Positions 1-9,042 of a stretch of DNA of 64,000 nt are shown piece after piece (the stretch's first letter is position 1; each line of letters begins with the position of its first letter). Location of the stretch: the NCBI RefSeq assembly GCF_020784725.1, contig NZ_JAJGTZ010000029.1, positions 61,001-125,000 on the forward strand. Direction: 5' to 3'. The notes under the pieces are model-generated. The model had not been told where the DNA came from. It made no database searches and worked only from the letters and a program-made list of their open reading frames with translations. The DNA comes from Limosilactobacillus reuteri (GTDB lineage: Bacteria > Bacillota > Bacilli > Lactobacillales > Lactobacillaceae). The position numbers were made by a program, and so were the translations under genes.

Positions 1-833
1 CCTCCAACAATTACATCTGCTCGCACCTTCGTAATTCCACGGATCCCTGCCCGCGTCTGGCGATCTACATCTAATAGTTGACGCATAATCAAAAAGGCTT
101 CTTCTGAACGCATCGTTAGTCCATGAACTGGTCTGATCTCATCAGGATTAAGAGCTTGTTGCCACCGATATACCTTTGCTAATGCACGGTTACATCCCCC
201 AAGTGCCACAATTTTTGTTCCTCGCATTCGATTCAGCCATAATTGTTGAGAAAGAACTTCATCAATTTTAATCATGGCATCAAATAAATCAGCTGGATTA
301 ATTTGATCTTCAAGGTGGTAGGTTTGCGAAATGCTAACTGAACCGATCGGAATACTAATCACTTCTTCTGCCTCACCATTATTCACCGAGATTAATTCCA
401 TACTTGCTCCTCCAGTATCAACAATTATTCCCTTATCAATTGGAAGAGTCTGGTTAACACCAACATAGTCAAGATATGCTTCTCGTTCCCCACTAATTAC
501 ATGAATTTCAAAACCAGTTTCTCGCTGAACCTTTTCAAGAAATTGCAGTTGATTTTGTGCTTGACGAACTGCAGCAGTCGCCACCGCAATAATTGTCAGT
601 TTCTTATTCCGATATCGATCACAAATTGTCCTAAATTCTTTTAAGGCATCAATAGTCCGCTTTATAGGAGCTGACTTCAGCATTTTTTCGGGCCCCATAT
701 TAGAAGCGAGGCGAACATATCTTTTTTCGTATTGAACCGTTTCAAAGCTCCCGTTATCTTGAATTTTTGTTATTTTAAGCCGAACTGAATTCGAACCTAG
801 ATCAAGAATTGCAAGGTACTGCTCATTGCTCAT
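1..833 (-). CDS. ppx: Exopolyphosphatase, Ppx/GppA family (3' end cut by window edge)
   Basis: Cytoplasmic enzyme expected to release orthophosphate from the ends of polyphosphate chains. About 277 codons from the start are visible and the rest lies outside the window. The ASKHA-fold phosphate-binding motifs are intact: DLGSNS at residues 11-16, VDTGGAS near 138-144, and the catalytic-type Glu in SGERE near 116. The start ATG at 833 lies 3 bp after the ppk stop, so the gene is probably translated from the same mRNA. Pairing a polyphosphate hydrolase with the synthase allows turnover of the polymer. A pppGpp phosphohydrolase (GppA) role cannot be excluded from sequence alone. Confidence 0.85.
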   Translation of the reverse strand, partial: MSNEQYLAILDLGSNSVRLKITKIQDNGSFETVQYEKRYVRLASNMGPEKMLKSAPIKRTIDALKEFRTICDRYRNKKLTIIAVATAAVRQAQNQLQFLEKVQRETGFEIHVISGEREAYLDYVGVNQTLPIDKGIIVDTGGASMELISVNNGEAEEVISIPIGSVSISQTYHLEDQINPADLFDAMIKIDEVLSQQLWLNRMRGTKIVALGGCNRALAKVYRWQQALNPDEIRPVHGLTMRSEEAFLIMRQLLDVDRQTRAGIRGITKVRADVIVG

Positions 834-836
834 AAA

Positions 837-3080
837 TTACTCATCCTTTCGCTCATCTAAATGAAGGTTGGGAACATGGCGAGTTAAAGTTTCAAAAACA
901 GAAGAGAAATGTTTCTTTGCTTTTTTCTCCTTTTTCTCACGCGCATTCAATTTCATTGCTTGTTTGACAAAGTATTCTTGTGAGCTGAATGGTGCGGCAT
1001 CCCCACGATCAATCCGTTCATAATGATCTCCTACCAACCGTCGAGCCTTGACATTATCTTTCCACATAACATCAAAAATGTGAATTGCATGAGCTTTTGT
1101 GTCTGGTTGGGTAACGGGATACAATTCTTCAACCCGCCGATTAAGATTTCTAGTCATCATATCGGCACTTGCAAGATAAACTTCCTCATGTCCATTACTC
1201 TTAAAGTAGTAGATCCGGGAGTGCTCAAGGAAACGTCCAATAATAGAATGAACCTCAATATTCCCATGCAGTTCTGGCAGATCGTTCCTTAAACAGGTAA
1301 TGCCCCGAATTAATAACTCAACCTTAACTCCACTAGCAGCAGCAGCGTATAGGCGAGCAATAATTTGCTTGTCCGATAAGGAATTCATCTTCATCCGAAT
1401 TAACGCTGGATTACCATTTTTGGCATTTTCAATCTGCTCATCAATTTTGGCATTAATAAATGTCCGGATCCCATCAGGAGATACCCGTAATTCATTGAAA
1501 TAAGCTGGTCGAGCAAATCCTGACAGCATATTAAACAGGTTCGTCATATCGATACCCAGCTCATGGTCACAAGTAAATAATCCCATATCGGTATAAAAAT
1601 GAGCTGTTACATCATTATAGTTACCAGTTCCTAAGTGCATATAACGCCGAAGCCCATCTTCATCACGACGGATAACCAAAGCAACTTTACAGTGCGTTTT
1701 AAGACCAACTAAACCATAAATAACGTGGCAACCCATTTGTTCAAGACGTTGTGCCCATCGAACGTTATTTTGTTCATCAAACCGCGCTTTAACTTCAACT
1801 AAAACTGTTACTTGCTTACCCTGTTGAGCTGCCATTCCAAGGTACTTAATAATCGGTGAATTACCAGAGACCCGATAAAGAGTCATCTTAATTGCTAAAA
1901 CATCTGGGTCAATGGCTGCTTGATGAATAAAGTTAACCACGGCTTGAAAATTATCGTAAGGATGCTGCATTAAGTAGTCCTTTTGACGAATTGAAGAAAA
2001 AATATTATGGTCCATATCTAACGCTGGGTTAAGGTAAGGCTTATACGATGGATAGCGCAAGTCATCATGACCATTAACCATCCCCGATAATTTTTTCAAG
2101 AAAGTTAAATCGACGGGACCGTCTACTTCATACAGTGACCGTTCACTTACATGCAGATTATCAATTAACTGATCCTTTAACCATTCATCGATTGAAGCAG
2201 GAACTTCTAGGCGCATCACCTGTCCATGCTCTCGTTCCCGCAATTGCCGTTTGACTGCCCGGAGCAAATCAGACGTATCTTCTTCAGCTACATCTAAGTC
2301 CATATCCCGCATAACTCGATATGACGCTGTAGCTAAGATCTCGTATCCTGGAAAAAGCGCGCTCAGAAACTCAGTAATGATTTCATCAATCAAAATGAAG
2401 CTATTTTCTCCTGGTAACCGAACTAACCGCTTATAAATTTCTGGAACACGGACCGTTGCAAATTTGATATCCGCTTCTTGACGATCATCATGTGGTTCTA
2501 TTTGCGGACGATGTACCTCTTGATCTCCTTCTAGAATTTCCTCGGCAACTGGTTCACTTGTTGAACCCATTTGACGCCGCAACTGAACAGCAATATTTAA
2601 AGAATTATTGGAGATAAAAGGAAAAGGACGTGAGGCATCATCTGCCATGGGAGTCAAAACTGGCATCAACTCATCATTAAAGTACCGACGAATAAATTCA
2701 TATTGCTTCTCGCCAAGCTTGGGAACATGGAGAATATGAATATTATTTTTTGCAAGGTCCGGGATGATTTGCTGTTTGTAAACTTCATACCGTTGTTTAA
2801 CCATCCGGTGTTCTTTTTCATTTACTGCATCCAACTGCTCTTCTGGAGTTAGACCAGATGCATCAGTAGTAGTAACGTTGGCTGCAGCAAGCTTATGAAG
2901 CGATGCAACGCGCACCATAAAGAATTCATCAACATTGCTTTGAGTAATTCCCAAGAAGTTAGCACGTTCTAACAAAGGATTAGCAGTATCAGTTGCCTCT
3001 CCCAGTACTCGTCCATTAAAGTCAATCCAACTCAATTCTCGATTAACATAATTCTGCGGCTTATAAAACTCCTTATACAT
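837..3080 (-). CDS. ppk: Polyphosphate kinase 1
   Basis: Transfers the terminal phosphate of ATP to polyphosphate through a phosphohistidine intermediate. The 747-residue protein has the PPK1 layout. The N-terminal part begins with a VNRELSWIDFN segment, and the two phospholipase-D-like C-terminal domains carry the catalytic His in KTHCK (about 463), HLGTGNYN (about 482) and the second His in FLEHSR (about 620). An acidic stretch at residues 175-203 is an insertion relative to the usual PPK1 core as I remember it. The start lies 1 nt after the stop of the Ppx-like gene upstream, which points to tight translational coupling. Polyphosphate supports stress survival in lactobacilli. Confidence 0.95.
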   Translation of the reverse strand: MYKEFYKPQNYVNRELSWIDFNGRVLGEATDTANPLLERANFLGITQSNVDEFFMVRVASLHKLAAANVTTTDASGLTPEEQLDAVNEKEHRMVKQRYEVYKQQIIPDLAKNNIHILHVPKLGEKQYEFIRRYFNDELMPVLTPMADDASRPFPFISNNSLNIAVQLRRQMGSTSEPVAEEILEGDQEVHRPQIEPHDDRQEADIKFATVRVPEIYKRLVRLPGENSFILIDEIITEFLSALFPGYEILATASYRVMRDMDLDVAEEDTSDLLRAVKRQLREREHGQVMRLEVPASIDEWLKDQLIDNLHVSERSLYEVDGPVDLTFLKKLSGMVNGHDDLRYPSYKPYLNPALDMDHNIFSSIRQKDYLMQHPYDNFQAVVNFIHQAAIDPDVLAIKMTLYRVSGNSPIIKYLGMAAQQGKQVTVLVEVKARFDEQNNVRWAQRLEQMGCHVIYGLVGLKTHCKVALVIRRDEDGLRRYMHLGTGNYNDVTAHFYTDMGLFTCDHELGIDMTNLFNMLSGFARPAYFNELRVSPDGIRTFINAKIDEQIENAKNGNPALIRMKMNSLSDKQIIARLYAAAASGVKVELLIRGITCLRNDLPELHGNIEVHSIIGRFLEHSRIYYFKSNGHEEVYLASADMMTRNLNRRVEELYPVTQPDTKAHAIHIFDVMWKDNVKARRLVGDHYERIDRGDAAPFSSQEYFVKQAMKLNAREKKEKKAKKHFSSVFETLTRHVPNLHLDERKDE

Positions 3081-3081
3081 C

Positions 3082-4596
3082 TTACTGATCGCTCCTCTCG
3101 GTTAAGACCGGTTCAATTCCGTATACATCCTTAAATAGTTGCGATTTTTTACTAAAAGACCACTTTTCAAGAACAAGGTCGTCATTAGCTGTTGCTTTAA
3201 TGATTAAGCGGCTATCTCCTACCAGCTTCAATTTAATACTTGAAATTTTTTGCAGCCGCGAATCATCTAATGCATCCACCAATCGCAAAATAGCCGCTAA
3301 TTTTGCTACCGGCATTTGGATCTCATCATCAAGGTGACGGTAATGAGCCTGACTAATATCTGGAGACTCTGCACTATGATATCTTGCTACTTCAGCAATA
3401 ATCCGATTATCTTTATCTGAAAGGCCAATTAAGGGATTAGCCTCCATAATGTAAGCAGAGTGGCGATAGTGCCCCCGTTGATTAATAAAATTACCAATAT
3501 CATCAATTCTACTAGCAATTTCTAATAACAATCGTTCATGTTGAGCAAGACGATGAATTGGGCGTAATTGATCAAAAAGTTGGAGTGAAAAGCGTGTTAC
3601 AAAATCCCGGTGCGCTGAATCAACACCATATCGTGAAGAAATATTGTCGGCAGCTGTTCTGATCATTTCATTAATTTGCCGCCTCGTTTTAAGATTATTA
3701 ACCCCAATTCCATGGGAAATCCCATCCATTGTCGAAATATCAGTTACATAAAGGCCAGCTGGTTGAATTAAGCGAACTGTTCGCGCTGTTACCAAATAAT
3801 TTGGCAATAATAATTCAAACTGCTGATCATCAATTTGCATATTTTTCATCAAGCCATCTTTCACTGGCGATAAAATTTTTTGGTAATCATCATGAAATTT
3901 GTACAGCGGCACTTCAGCGATCTGTTGATCATTTGGCAAAAATAATTTATTGAGTGAGAGGGCATTTTGCACCATCATTACTGTATGCTTTTTCTTGGTC
4001 AATTCTGGTGTTAAGTACTCTAATTTACTACTAATGTAATCTTGAATAATTTCAGTTGGATTAGTGGCAGTTTTGCGAAGCCGGCTCACCAACTGACTAA
4101 TTTTTGCATTACCAAGATCAATATCCCATGCACGTTCGAAGCTTCCATGGTGGAAATAAGCCAAGGTAGTTGAGCTAAGACCGATGCTTAGAAGATACAT
4201 ATTGTGTTTACTAAGTTTTTCAAAATCTGGTAGCAAGGTTAAAAGGTAACTCATCGACTGTGCCATTAGCTGGTTATTGTTTAGCCATTCAATTTGTAAT
4301 CCTGTCCGAACTTCTAACTGGTCAGCCACATACCGGGTTGCGACGGGGTCGAGGTCTTCTAAATCGCCATAAAACTTAACGGAGGTTGCTTGATAATCAT
4401 TGATAATTTGCTTAAATCCTTCAATATTATTAACAATTGTAGTCATATTTTCTGAATAATTAGCGACTTTAGCGTTTCCGATATTTAGAAGACCCGATCG
4501 AACATTGTTTATCACTTTTAAAGTGGGTATCTCAATGATCCGTAAATTAACCTGATCAGGTTCGAGGTAAATAATCGCCGTTAAAGATCTTTTCAC
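3082..4596 (-). CDS. Degenerate Ppx/GppA-like protein with HD-type C-terminal domain
   Basis: A 504-residue protein of exopolyphosphatase length and fold, first gene of the polyphosphate operon. The N-terminal phosphate-1 motif of active family members (DLGSNS) is replaced by YLEPDQ at residues 11-16, and the phosphate-2 motif (VDTGGAS) by LSIGLSS near residue 138. The nucleotide and phosphate-binding Asp residues are therefore missing. The C-terminal half keeps an HD-domain-like helical region (LLEIASRIDDIGNFI, then a paired His region). It is likely a polyphosphate-binding or regulatory subunit rather than a hydrolase; that is inference. The start is GTG at 4596, because an in-frame TGA lies three codons upstream, with GAGGAG as ribosome site. 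Confidence 0.75.
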   Translation of the reverse strand: MKRSLTAIIYLEPDQVNLRIIEIPTLKVINNVRSGLLNIGNAKVANYSENMTTIVNNIEGFKQIINDYQATSVKFYGDLEDLDPVATRYVADQLEVRTGLQIEWLNNNQLMAQSMSYLLTLLPDFEKLSKHNMYLLSIGLSSTTLAYFHHGSFERAWDIDLGNAKISQLVSRLRKTATNPTEIIQDYISSKLEYLTPELTKKKHTVMMVQNALSLNKLFLPNDQQIAEVPLYKFHDDYQKILSPVKDGLMKNMQIDDQQFELLLPNYLVTARTVRLIQPAGLYVTDISTMDGISHGIGVNNLKTRRQINEMIRTAADNISSRYGVDSAHRDFVTRFSLQLFDQLRPIHRLAQHERLLLEIASRIDDIGNFINQRGHYRHSAYIMEANPLIGLSDKDNRIIAEVARYHSAESPDISQAHYRHLDDEIQMPVAKLAAILRLVDALDDSRLQKISSIKLKLVGDSRLIIKATANDDLVLEKWSFSKKSQLFKDVYGIEPVLTERSDQ

Positions 4597-4699
4597 GTCA
4601 ACTCACTCCTCATAATTACTACTATTCATAGAATACCATCTTCCTTTCAATGTCTCTACATTAAACCATTTAAGATCTTTTCGTCTATATTTAGGACTA

Positions 4700-4743
4700 A
4701 AATAAAATAGCAACTGATTTTCTGCCTCGAAACCAGTCACTAT
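4700..4743 (-). terminator. Intrinsic terminator after acyl-ACP thioesterase
   Basis: Imperfect hairpin (arms 4707-4719 and 4730-4743) followed on the minus strand by a T-rich run. It closes the long minus-strand transcript that ends with the thioesterase gene. Confidence 0.65.
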
Positions 4744-4760
4744 TATTCATTGATTAATTT

Positions 4761-5522
4761 TTAATACCATCCTATCTCAGCAATTGCATCAATCTGCTCA
4801 CCAACACCAATCTGATGGTAAGTTACCTTTTCATCATTTGTTTGGAACTTATTAACTTTACTTTCGACAATTTCCCCGTTGCGTACTTCTTGAAGATACT
4901 GCAAATTAAATCTCTTTATCTGATTTTTATGTAAAAAATCACGCCCAAGCGGATCAAGAAGCCAATCAAAGTAACGAGCATTATTAACATGGTGATTAGC
5001 ATCCAGATCAAAATAACGAACTTGATAATTTTTCGTTATTACTAGAGCATTTCCATCCAATTTTTGAGGTCGCTTTAGACGAGGGATCCTTTTAGCAACA
5101 GGTGCCTTAAACGGTTCAATTAAAGTTAATGGAATTGATTGCATTCGCCGTGTCTTTAGATTCATAAACACAAAAATCGACCTAATTCGTGCATATTCAA
5201 TCTGATGGTCTTTATCCGTTATCCAAAAATCACGAACAGCAAAAAAACGGTTATAGGAAACAGCTTTTGTTCCCAAAGTAACTGTTTCACCAAAAGAAGG
5301 CTGCTTGGCGGAAAGCTGTCCTTCATATCCGCTTACTACCCACGTACCACCAGTAGCTTGTATTTCTCTGGTTCCCATCCCTAAAGACATACTATGCTCA
5401 TCAGATACCATGGAAATCATACTTAATATCATACTCAAGCTTGGGTGACTTGTTTCGTCACACTCATAATATGTTAGTAAGTGTGGCATTTCGAATATCT
5501 GTGCTTCTTGCTTTAATTCCAT
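4761..5522 (-). CDS. Acyl-ACP thioesterase (FatA/FatB-like, double hotdog)
   Basis: Hydrolyses acyl-acyl carrier protein to free fatty acid in the cytoplasm. The 253-residue protein has two hotdog halves. The second contains the family signature DLDANHHVNNARYFDWLLD (about 170-188), with the catalytic Asn/His pair of plant and bacterial FatA-like enzymes. The ribosome site is GTAGGAGAAAGAT. It sits 9 bp after rsmI at the end of the replication-gene transcript, with a terminator behind it, so it is probably co-expressed with dnaX-rsmI although it has no obvious link to them. Confidence 0.87.
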   Translation of the reverse strand: MELKQEAQIFEMPHLLTYYECDETSHPSLSMILSMISMVSDEHSMSLGMGTREIQATGGTWVVSGYEGQLSAKQPSFGETVTLGTKAVSYNRFFAVRDFWITDKDHQIEYARIRSIFVFMNLKTRRMQSIPLTLIEPFKAPVAKRIPRLKRPQKLDGNALVITKNYQVRYFDLDANHHVNNARYFDWLLDPLGRDFLHKNQIKRFNLQYLQEVRNGEIVESKVNKFQTNDEKVTYHQIGVGEQIDAIAEIGWY

Positions 5523-5531
5523 ATCTTTCTC

Positions 5532-6398
5532 CTACAGTTGATGATATTGTTTATATAATTCCTGGCGTTTTATATTATTTTTCTTTGCCACCAGCTTAAT
5601 TGCGGCATTAGTGGAAAGACCATTTAAGATTTCCTTGTCAACTTGCTCTGTTAAAGGCAATTCAATGTCATCATTCTTCTTTTCCGCGGGGTGTTCGTTT
5701 CCTGCTACTAGAATAACGAATTCTCCTCGTGGTTGGTGATCTTCAAACCAGGTAGTTACTTCAGCAAGCGTTCCCCGAGTAAACTCTTCATAGCGTTTAG
5801 TGACTTCCCGTGCTAAAACAACCTGCCGTTCATCACCAAAAACTTCCATCATCGTAGCTAAAGTCTTTTTTAAGCGGTGCGGCGCCTCATAAAAGATCAT
5901 CGTTTCTTGATGCTCTTTTAATTGCTCCAACGCCGCGATTTGTTGCTGATGTTTACGCTCTAAAAAGCCGAAGAAATAAAACGGCTGGGGAACTAACCCC
6001 GAAGCAATAAGAGCCGTCAATCCAGCATTAGCTCCCGGAAGCGGAATTACTGGCAGTCCTTCTCTAACTGCTGCCGCTACCAATTCCTTACCGGGGTCAG
6101 AAATTGAAGGCATCCCTGCATCACTACACTGGGCAATTGAATAACCGGCTTTTAATTTCTCAATCAATTCTGGAACACGTTGTTCAGTATTATGTTCATG
6201 AAAACTAATTTGCCGGGTTGGTATATCAAAATGGTTTAATAGTTGCTGAGTATGACGCGTATCTTCAGCAGCAATCAGATCCACTTCTTTTAAGGTTTTA
6301 ATTGCACGGAAAGTCATATCATCTAAATTTCCAATTGGGGTTGGAACTAAGTATAAACTTCCTGATTGGTGATCATTAAAACTACTAATTTGCTGCAT
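5532..6398 (-). CDS. rsmI: 16S rRNA (cytidine-1402 2'-O)-methyltransferase
   Basis: SAM-dependent enzyme that methylates the ribose of C1402 in the ribosomal decoding centre. At 288 residues it has the normal RsmI length. The tetrapyrrole-methylase fold is seen in LYLVPTPIGNLDDMTFRA (16-33), AEDTRHT (44-50), the SAM-binding SDAGMPSISDPG segment (about 92-103) and LPGANAGLTALIASG. It follows yabA by 8 bp, as in other Firmicutes. Confidence 0.95.
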   Translation of the reverse strand: MQQISSFNDHQSGSLYLVPTPIGNLDDMTFRAIKTLKEVDLIAAEDTRHTQQLLNHFDIPTRQISFHEHNTEQRVPELIEKLKAGYSIAQCSDAGMPSISDPGKELVAAAVREGLPVIPLPGANAGLTALIASGLVPQPFYFFGFLERKHQQQIAALEQLKEHQETMIFYEAPHRLKKTLATMMEVFGDERQVVLAREVTKRYEEFTRGTLAEVTTWFEDHQPRGEFVILVAGNEHPAEKKNDDIELPLTEQVDKEILNGLSTNAAIKLVAKKNNIKRQELYKQYHQL

Positions 6399-6406
6399 AC
6401 TATCTC

Positions 6407-6757
6407 CTATTTTGTCATTCCTTGTTCATGTCCAAATATTGCATCTAAACAAAAAGTACAAGATTCATTAGGCTCAAGACGTTTACCATAGTACTCACTA
6501 CAAACATGAAATCCCTGTTGATAAAGTTCTTTTAAATTTTGCCGTGATCCAGATAATTGATTTTCACTATGATGTGGTTGCTTTTCTTTAATCATTTGAC
6601 GCAAATGCTTGTTTTCAATTGAAAGTTCCACATTTTCCTCAGAAATAGCAATAATTTTTGCCTGCAGCTGTTCCATTTTATTAACTAAATTCTGAGTCTG
6701 GTTCATCACCTGCGCAAATTGTTCATAAAGATTATCTGAACTATATTCTTCACTCAT
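6407..6757 (-). CDS. yabA: Replication initiation control protein YabA
   Basis: Negative regulator of initiation that binds DnaA and the DnaN sliding clamp. The 116-residue protein shows the family plan: an N-terminal heptad-rich coiled coil (about 8-60) that makes the tetramer, a linker, and a C-terminal zinc-binding domain with His-83, Cys-85 and the ESCTFCLD pair (about 99-106). It lies between holB and rsmI, the conserved place for yabA. Confidence 0.92.
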   Translation of the reverse strand: MSEEYSSDNLYEQFAQVMNQTQNLVNKMEQLQAKIIAISEENVELSIENKHLRQMIKEKQPHHSENQLSGSRQNLKELYQQGFHVCSEYYGKRLEPNESCTFCLDAIFGHEQGMTK

Positions 6758-6767
6758 CTTTTCGCCC

Positions 6768-7781
6768 CTAACTAATGCTTAAAACCTGCACAAGTCGAAT
6801 CGTCAATTGTTCGACAATATTTTGAAAGCTAATATTTTGTTCTAACATGTGACGAGTTTCCAACGTTAACTGACTAGCCGCTAACAATTGTTGAGGAGAG
6901 TATTTTCTAACTACTTCTCCCATTTCTCCTAAAATATTATTAAAGTGAAGGCGGTTGGTAACTGTAATTCCCGAATTTACCATTAGCGTATCACGCCAGA
7001 TTAAGGTAATCAGGTCCAAAACTACTTGTTGTTTATCCCGATCGGTAGCTACTTTTTGCAGAATTGTCTGAACATCAACAAAGCCTAACATCCCATTCCG
7101 CGTCGTATCTTGATACCACTGGATGACTCCTTTGATCGCACTCTCAAACCAATTATCTTCTTGCCATTGCTCAATCATTGCGACGGAATCTGTAATCCCA
7201 ACAGCAATCTGTTGTTGAGATTGTGGAATATTATGTTCAGTTAAAACTGTTAACAATGCATCTCGTTTTAATGGTGGTAGTTCAATCACCTGTGTTCGTG
7301 ATCGAATCGTTGGTAAGACAGCACTTTTATTAGTCGTTAGCATAAAAATATAAACGCCAGCCCCTGGTTCTTCAATAAACTTAAGAAGACTATTTGCTGC
7401 ACCGTTTGTCATTTTATCAGCGTCTTTAATAATAAAAATTTTCTTATTGCCTTCTACCGCACTCTTAGAAAATTCTGCTTTTAAGTGGCGAATCTCATCA
7501 ACCTTTATTTGGCGACCTTCTGGAGCAGCATAGACAATGTCAGGATGGTTTCCAGACAGAATTCGCTGACACTCAGCACAAGTTAAGTCTGGTTCATTGT
7601 CTTGAGGATGAAGACAAAATAACCGTAGCGATAACCATTGAGTAATTGACATCTTTCCTGAACCGCCCGGCCCAACAAACAGATAGGCATGAGCAAGTTC
7701 TTTATTTGATAATATTTTTTGAAAACGAGTAATTATTGCTGGTTGTAATTTTTCTGCACGTATTTGTCCCTGTTCAGCCAA
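6768..7781 (-). CDS. holB: DNA polymerase III subunit delta'
   Basis: Clamp-loader subunit that works with DnaX and HolA to load DnaN. The 337-residue protein has an AAA+ fold with AYLFVGPGGSGKMS at about 31-44 (a P-loop with the usual Thr/Ser position altered, common in delta'), a zinc-type cysteine set (C56, C68, C71), and an SRC-like SRTQVIELPP sensor/arginine segment. Its neighbours (darA, tmk upstream; yabA downstream) confirm the identity. Confidence 0.93.
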   Translation of the reverse strand: MAEQGQIRAEKLQPAIITRFQKILSNKELAHAYLFVGPGGSGKMSITQWLSLRLFCLHPQDNEPDLTCAECQRILSGNHPDIVYAAPEGRQIKVDEIRHLKAEFSKSAVEGNKKIFIIKDADKMTNGAANSLLKFIEEPGAGVYIFMLTTNKSAVLPTIRSRTQVIELPPLKRDALLTVLTEHNIPQSQQQIAVGITDSVAMIEQWQEDNWFESAIKGVIQWYQDTTRNGMLGFVDVQTILQKVATDRDKQQVVLDLITLIWRDTLMVNSGITVTNRLHFNNILGEMGEVVRKYSPQQLLAASQLTLETRHMLEQNISFQNIVEQLTIRLVQVLSIS

Positions 7782-7795
7782 CCATCTTCACCTAC

Positions 7796-8119
7796 TTAAA
7801 ATTTAATGAAGTCTTCTACTGGTAAGACAAAAACAGTTGCCCCACCAATCTTTACGTTGACAGGAAATGCCGAACCCCCTTCAACATCCATATGCATTTG
7901 CGATGTAACGTATTGTTCACGTGACTCGGCATTCTTTTTGATTACTGATAATACTTCTTGAACACGATCATCTTCAATTCCAATTAAAAATGTCGCATTT
8001 CCTTCACGAAGAAAGCCACCAGTTGTTGATAATTGGGTAACGTGAATATCAGCTTTATTAAATGCTTTTCGTAAACGATTGCTATCTTTTGATTGAACAA
8101 TTGCAATAATCATTTTCAT
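7796..8119 (-). CDS. darA: Cyclic di-AMP receptor, PII-like (DarA/PstA/YaaQ)
   Basis: Small trimeric PII-like signal protein that binds cyclic di-AMP; its output partner is not established. The 107-residue length and sequence fit the YaaQ family: MIIAIVQSKDSNRLRKAF at the start, the glycine-rich TTGGFLREGNATFLIGIED loop region (32-50), and a C-terminal GGATVFVLPVEDF. It is placed between tmk and holB as in Bacillus. Confidence 0.92.
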   Translation of the reverse strand: MKMIIAIVQSKDSNRLRKAFNKADIHVTQLSTTGGFLREGNATFLIGIEDDRVQEVLSVIKKNAESREQYVTSQMHMDVEGGSAFPVNVKIGGATVFVLPVEDFIKF

Positions 8120-8138
8120 TATTAATCACCCTTTTTTA

Positions 8139-8780
8139 TTAAAACAAATCTGAAAAACGGTCATGAATTGTTGCTTTTACATCTTCAATCACTTTTTCCA
8201 GCGGCTGGCTTGCATCAATTAACTTTATCCGTTCTGGATAGTTCTTATAAAGTTTCAAGTAAGATTGACGAACAGTTTGATGGAACGCAAGCTTTTCCTG
8301 ATCTAATCGATTAACTTGATTAGATCGATGCTCAACAATCCGTCTTAAACCAATTTCCGATTCAATATCAAGGTAAATTGTCAATGCCGGCATTAACCCA
8401 TCAATCGCAAACTGATTAATTTGCCAAATCTCTTTTTCCCCAAGGCCACGACCAGCTCCCTGATAAGCAATGGAACTATCTACAAATCGATCGCACAGAA
8501 TAACTTTCCCTTCTTTCAATCCAGGAATTATTTCTGAAACAATATGTTGTCGACGAGCAGCAGCAAAAAGTAATGCTTCCGTTCGCCCATCCATATCGGT
8601 ATTTTGACCGTCAAAGAGTATCTGGCGAATTTGCTCAGAGATCTTATTACCACCCGGTTCACGAGTATACATAACTTTTTCTGTGCCAAGCTGATCTTCC
8701 AATTGTTGTTGAATCTGTTGAATCACGCTTGTCTTGCCAGCTCCATCTGGTCCTTCAAATGATATAAATTTACCGTCCAT
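8139..8780 (-). CDS. tmk: Thymidylate kinase
   Basis: Phosphorylates dTMP to dTDP for DNA synthesis. The 213 residues include the P-loop FEGPDGAGKTS (8-18), the DR(F/Y) dTMP-binding motif CDRFVDSS (about 95-102) followed by AYQGAGRGLG (the lid-like region), and TREPGG (39-44). The family length and the replication-gene neighbourhood agree. Confidence 0.96.
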   Translation of the reverse strand: MDGKFISFEGPDGAGKTSVIQQIQQQLEDQLGTEKVMYTREPGGNKISEQIRQILFDGQNTDMDGRTEALLFAAARRQHIVSEIIPGLKEGKVILCDRFVDSSIAYQGAGRGLGEKEIWQINQFAIDGLMPALTIYLDIESEIGLRRIVEHRSNQVNRLDQEKLAFHQTVRQSYLKLYKNYPERIKLIDASQPLEKVIEDVKATIHDRFSDLF

Positions 8781-8789
8781 TTCTCTCTC

Positions 8790-9038
8790 CTAGCGATCAA
8801 TTACCCCATCATTTAATGTCCCGTGAACTTTAAATTTACGAGCAATTTTGTATAGGTATAAAAATTTCTGCTCTTGAATCCGAGAACGGTAATGAAGTTC
8901 ACTATTAACGTTTGCTTCATATACTGCTCGTTCAGTTTCACGTGCATGATCCCAACTGGCCTTCGTAGAATATACCGCTTCTAACAGGCGCTGATTTCGT
9001 TTACGTTCCACTTCTTTAGTAGGCCGCTTAAAAAACAT
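8790..9038 (-). CDS. YaaL family protein (DUF2508)
   Basis: An 82-residue, highly charged, mostly helical protein of unknown role, conserved between recR and tmk in Firmicutes. The sequence is rich in Lys, Arg and Glu with several tyrosines (LYLYKIARKF). No membrane segment or catalytic motif is visible. Its constant position suggests a function linked to replication or repair, but nothing in the sequence proves it. Confidence 0.85.
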   Translation of the reverse strand: MFFKRPTKEVERKRNQRLLEAVYSTKASWDHARETERAVYEANVNSELHYRSRIQEQKFLYLYKIARKFKVHGTLNDGVIDR

Positions 9039-9042
9039 TTCC

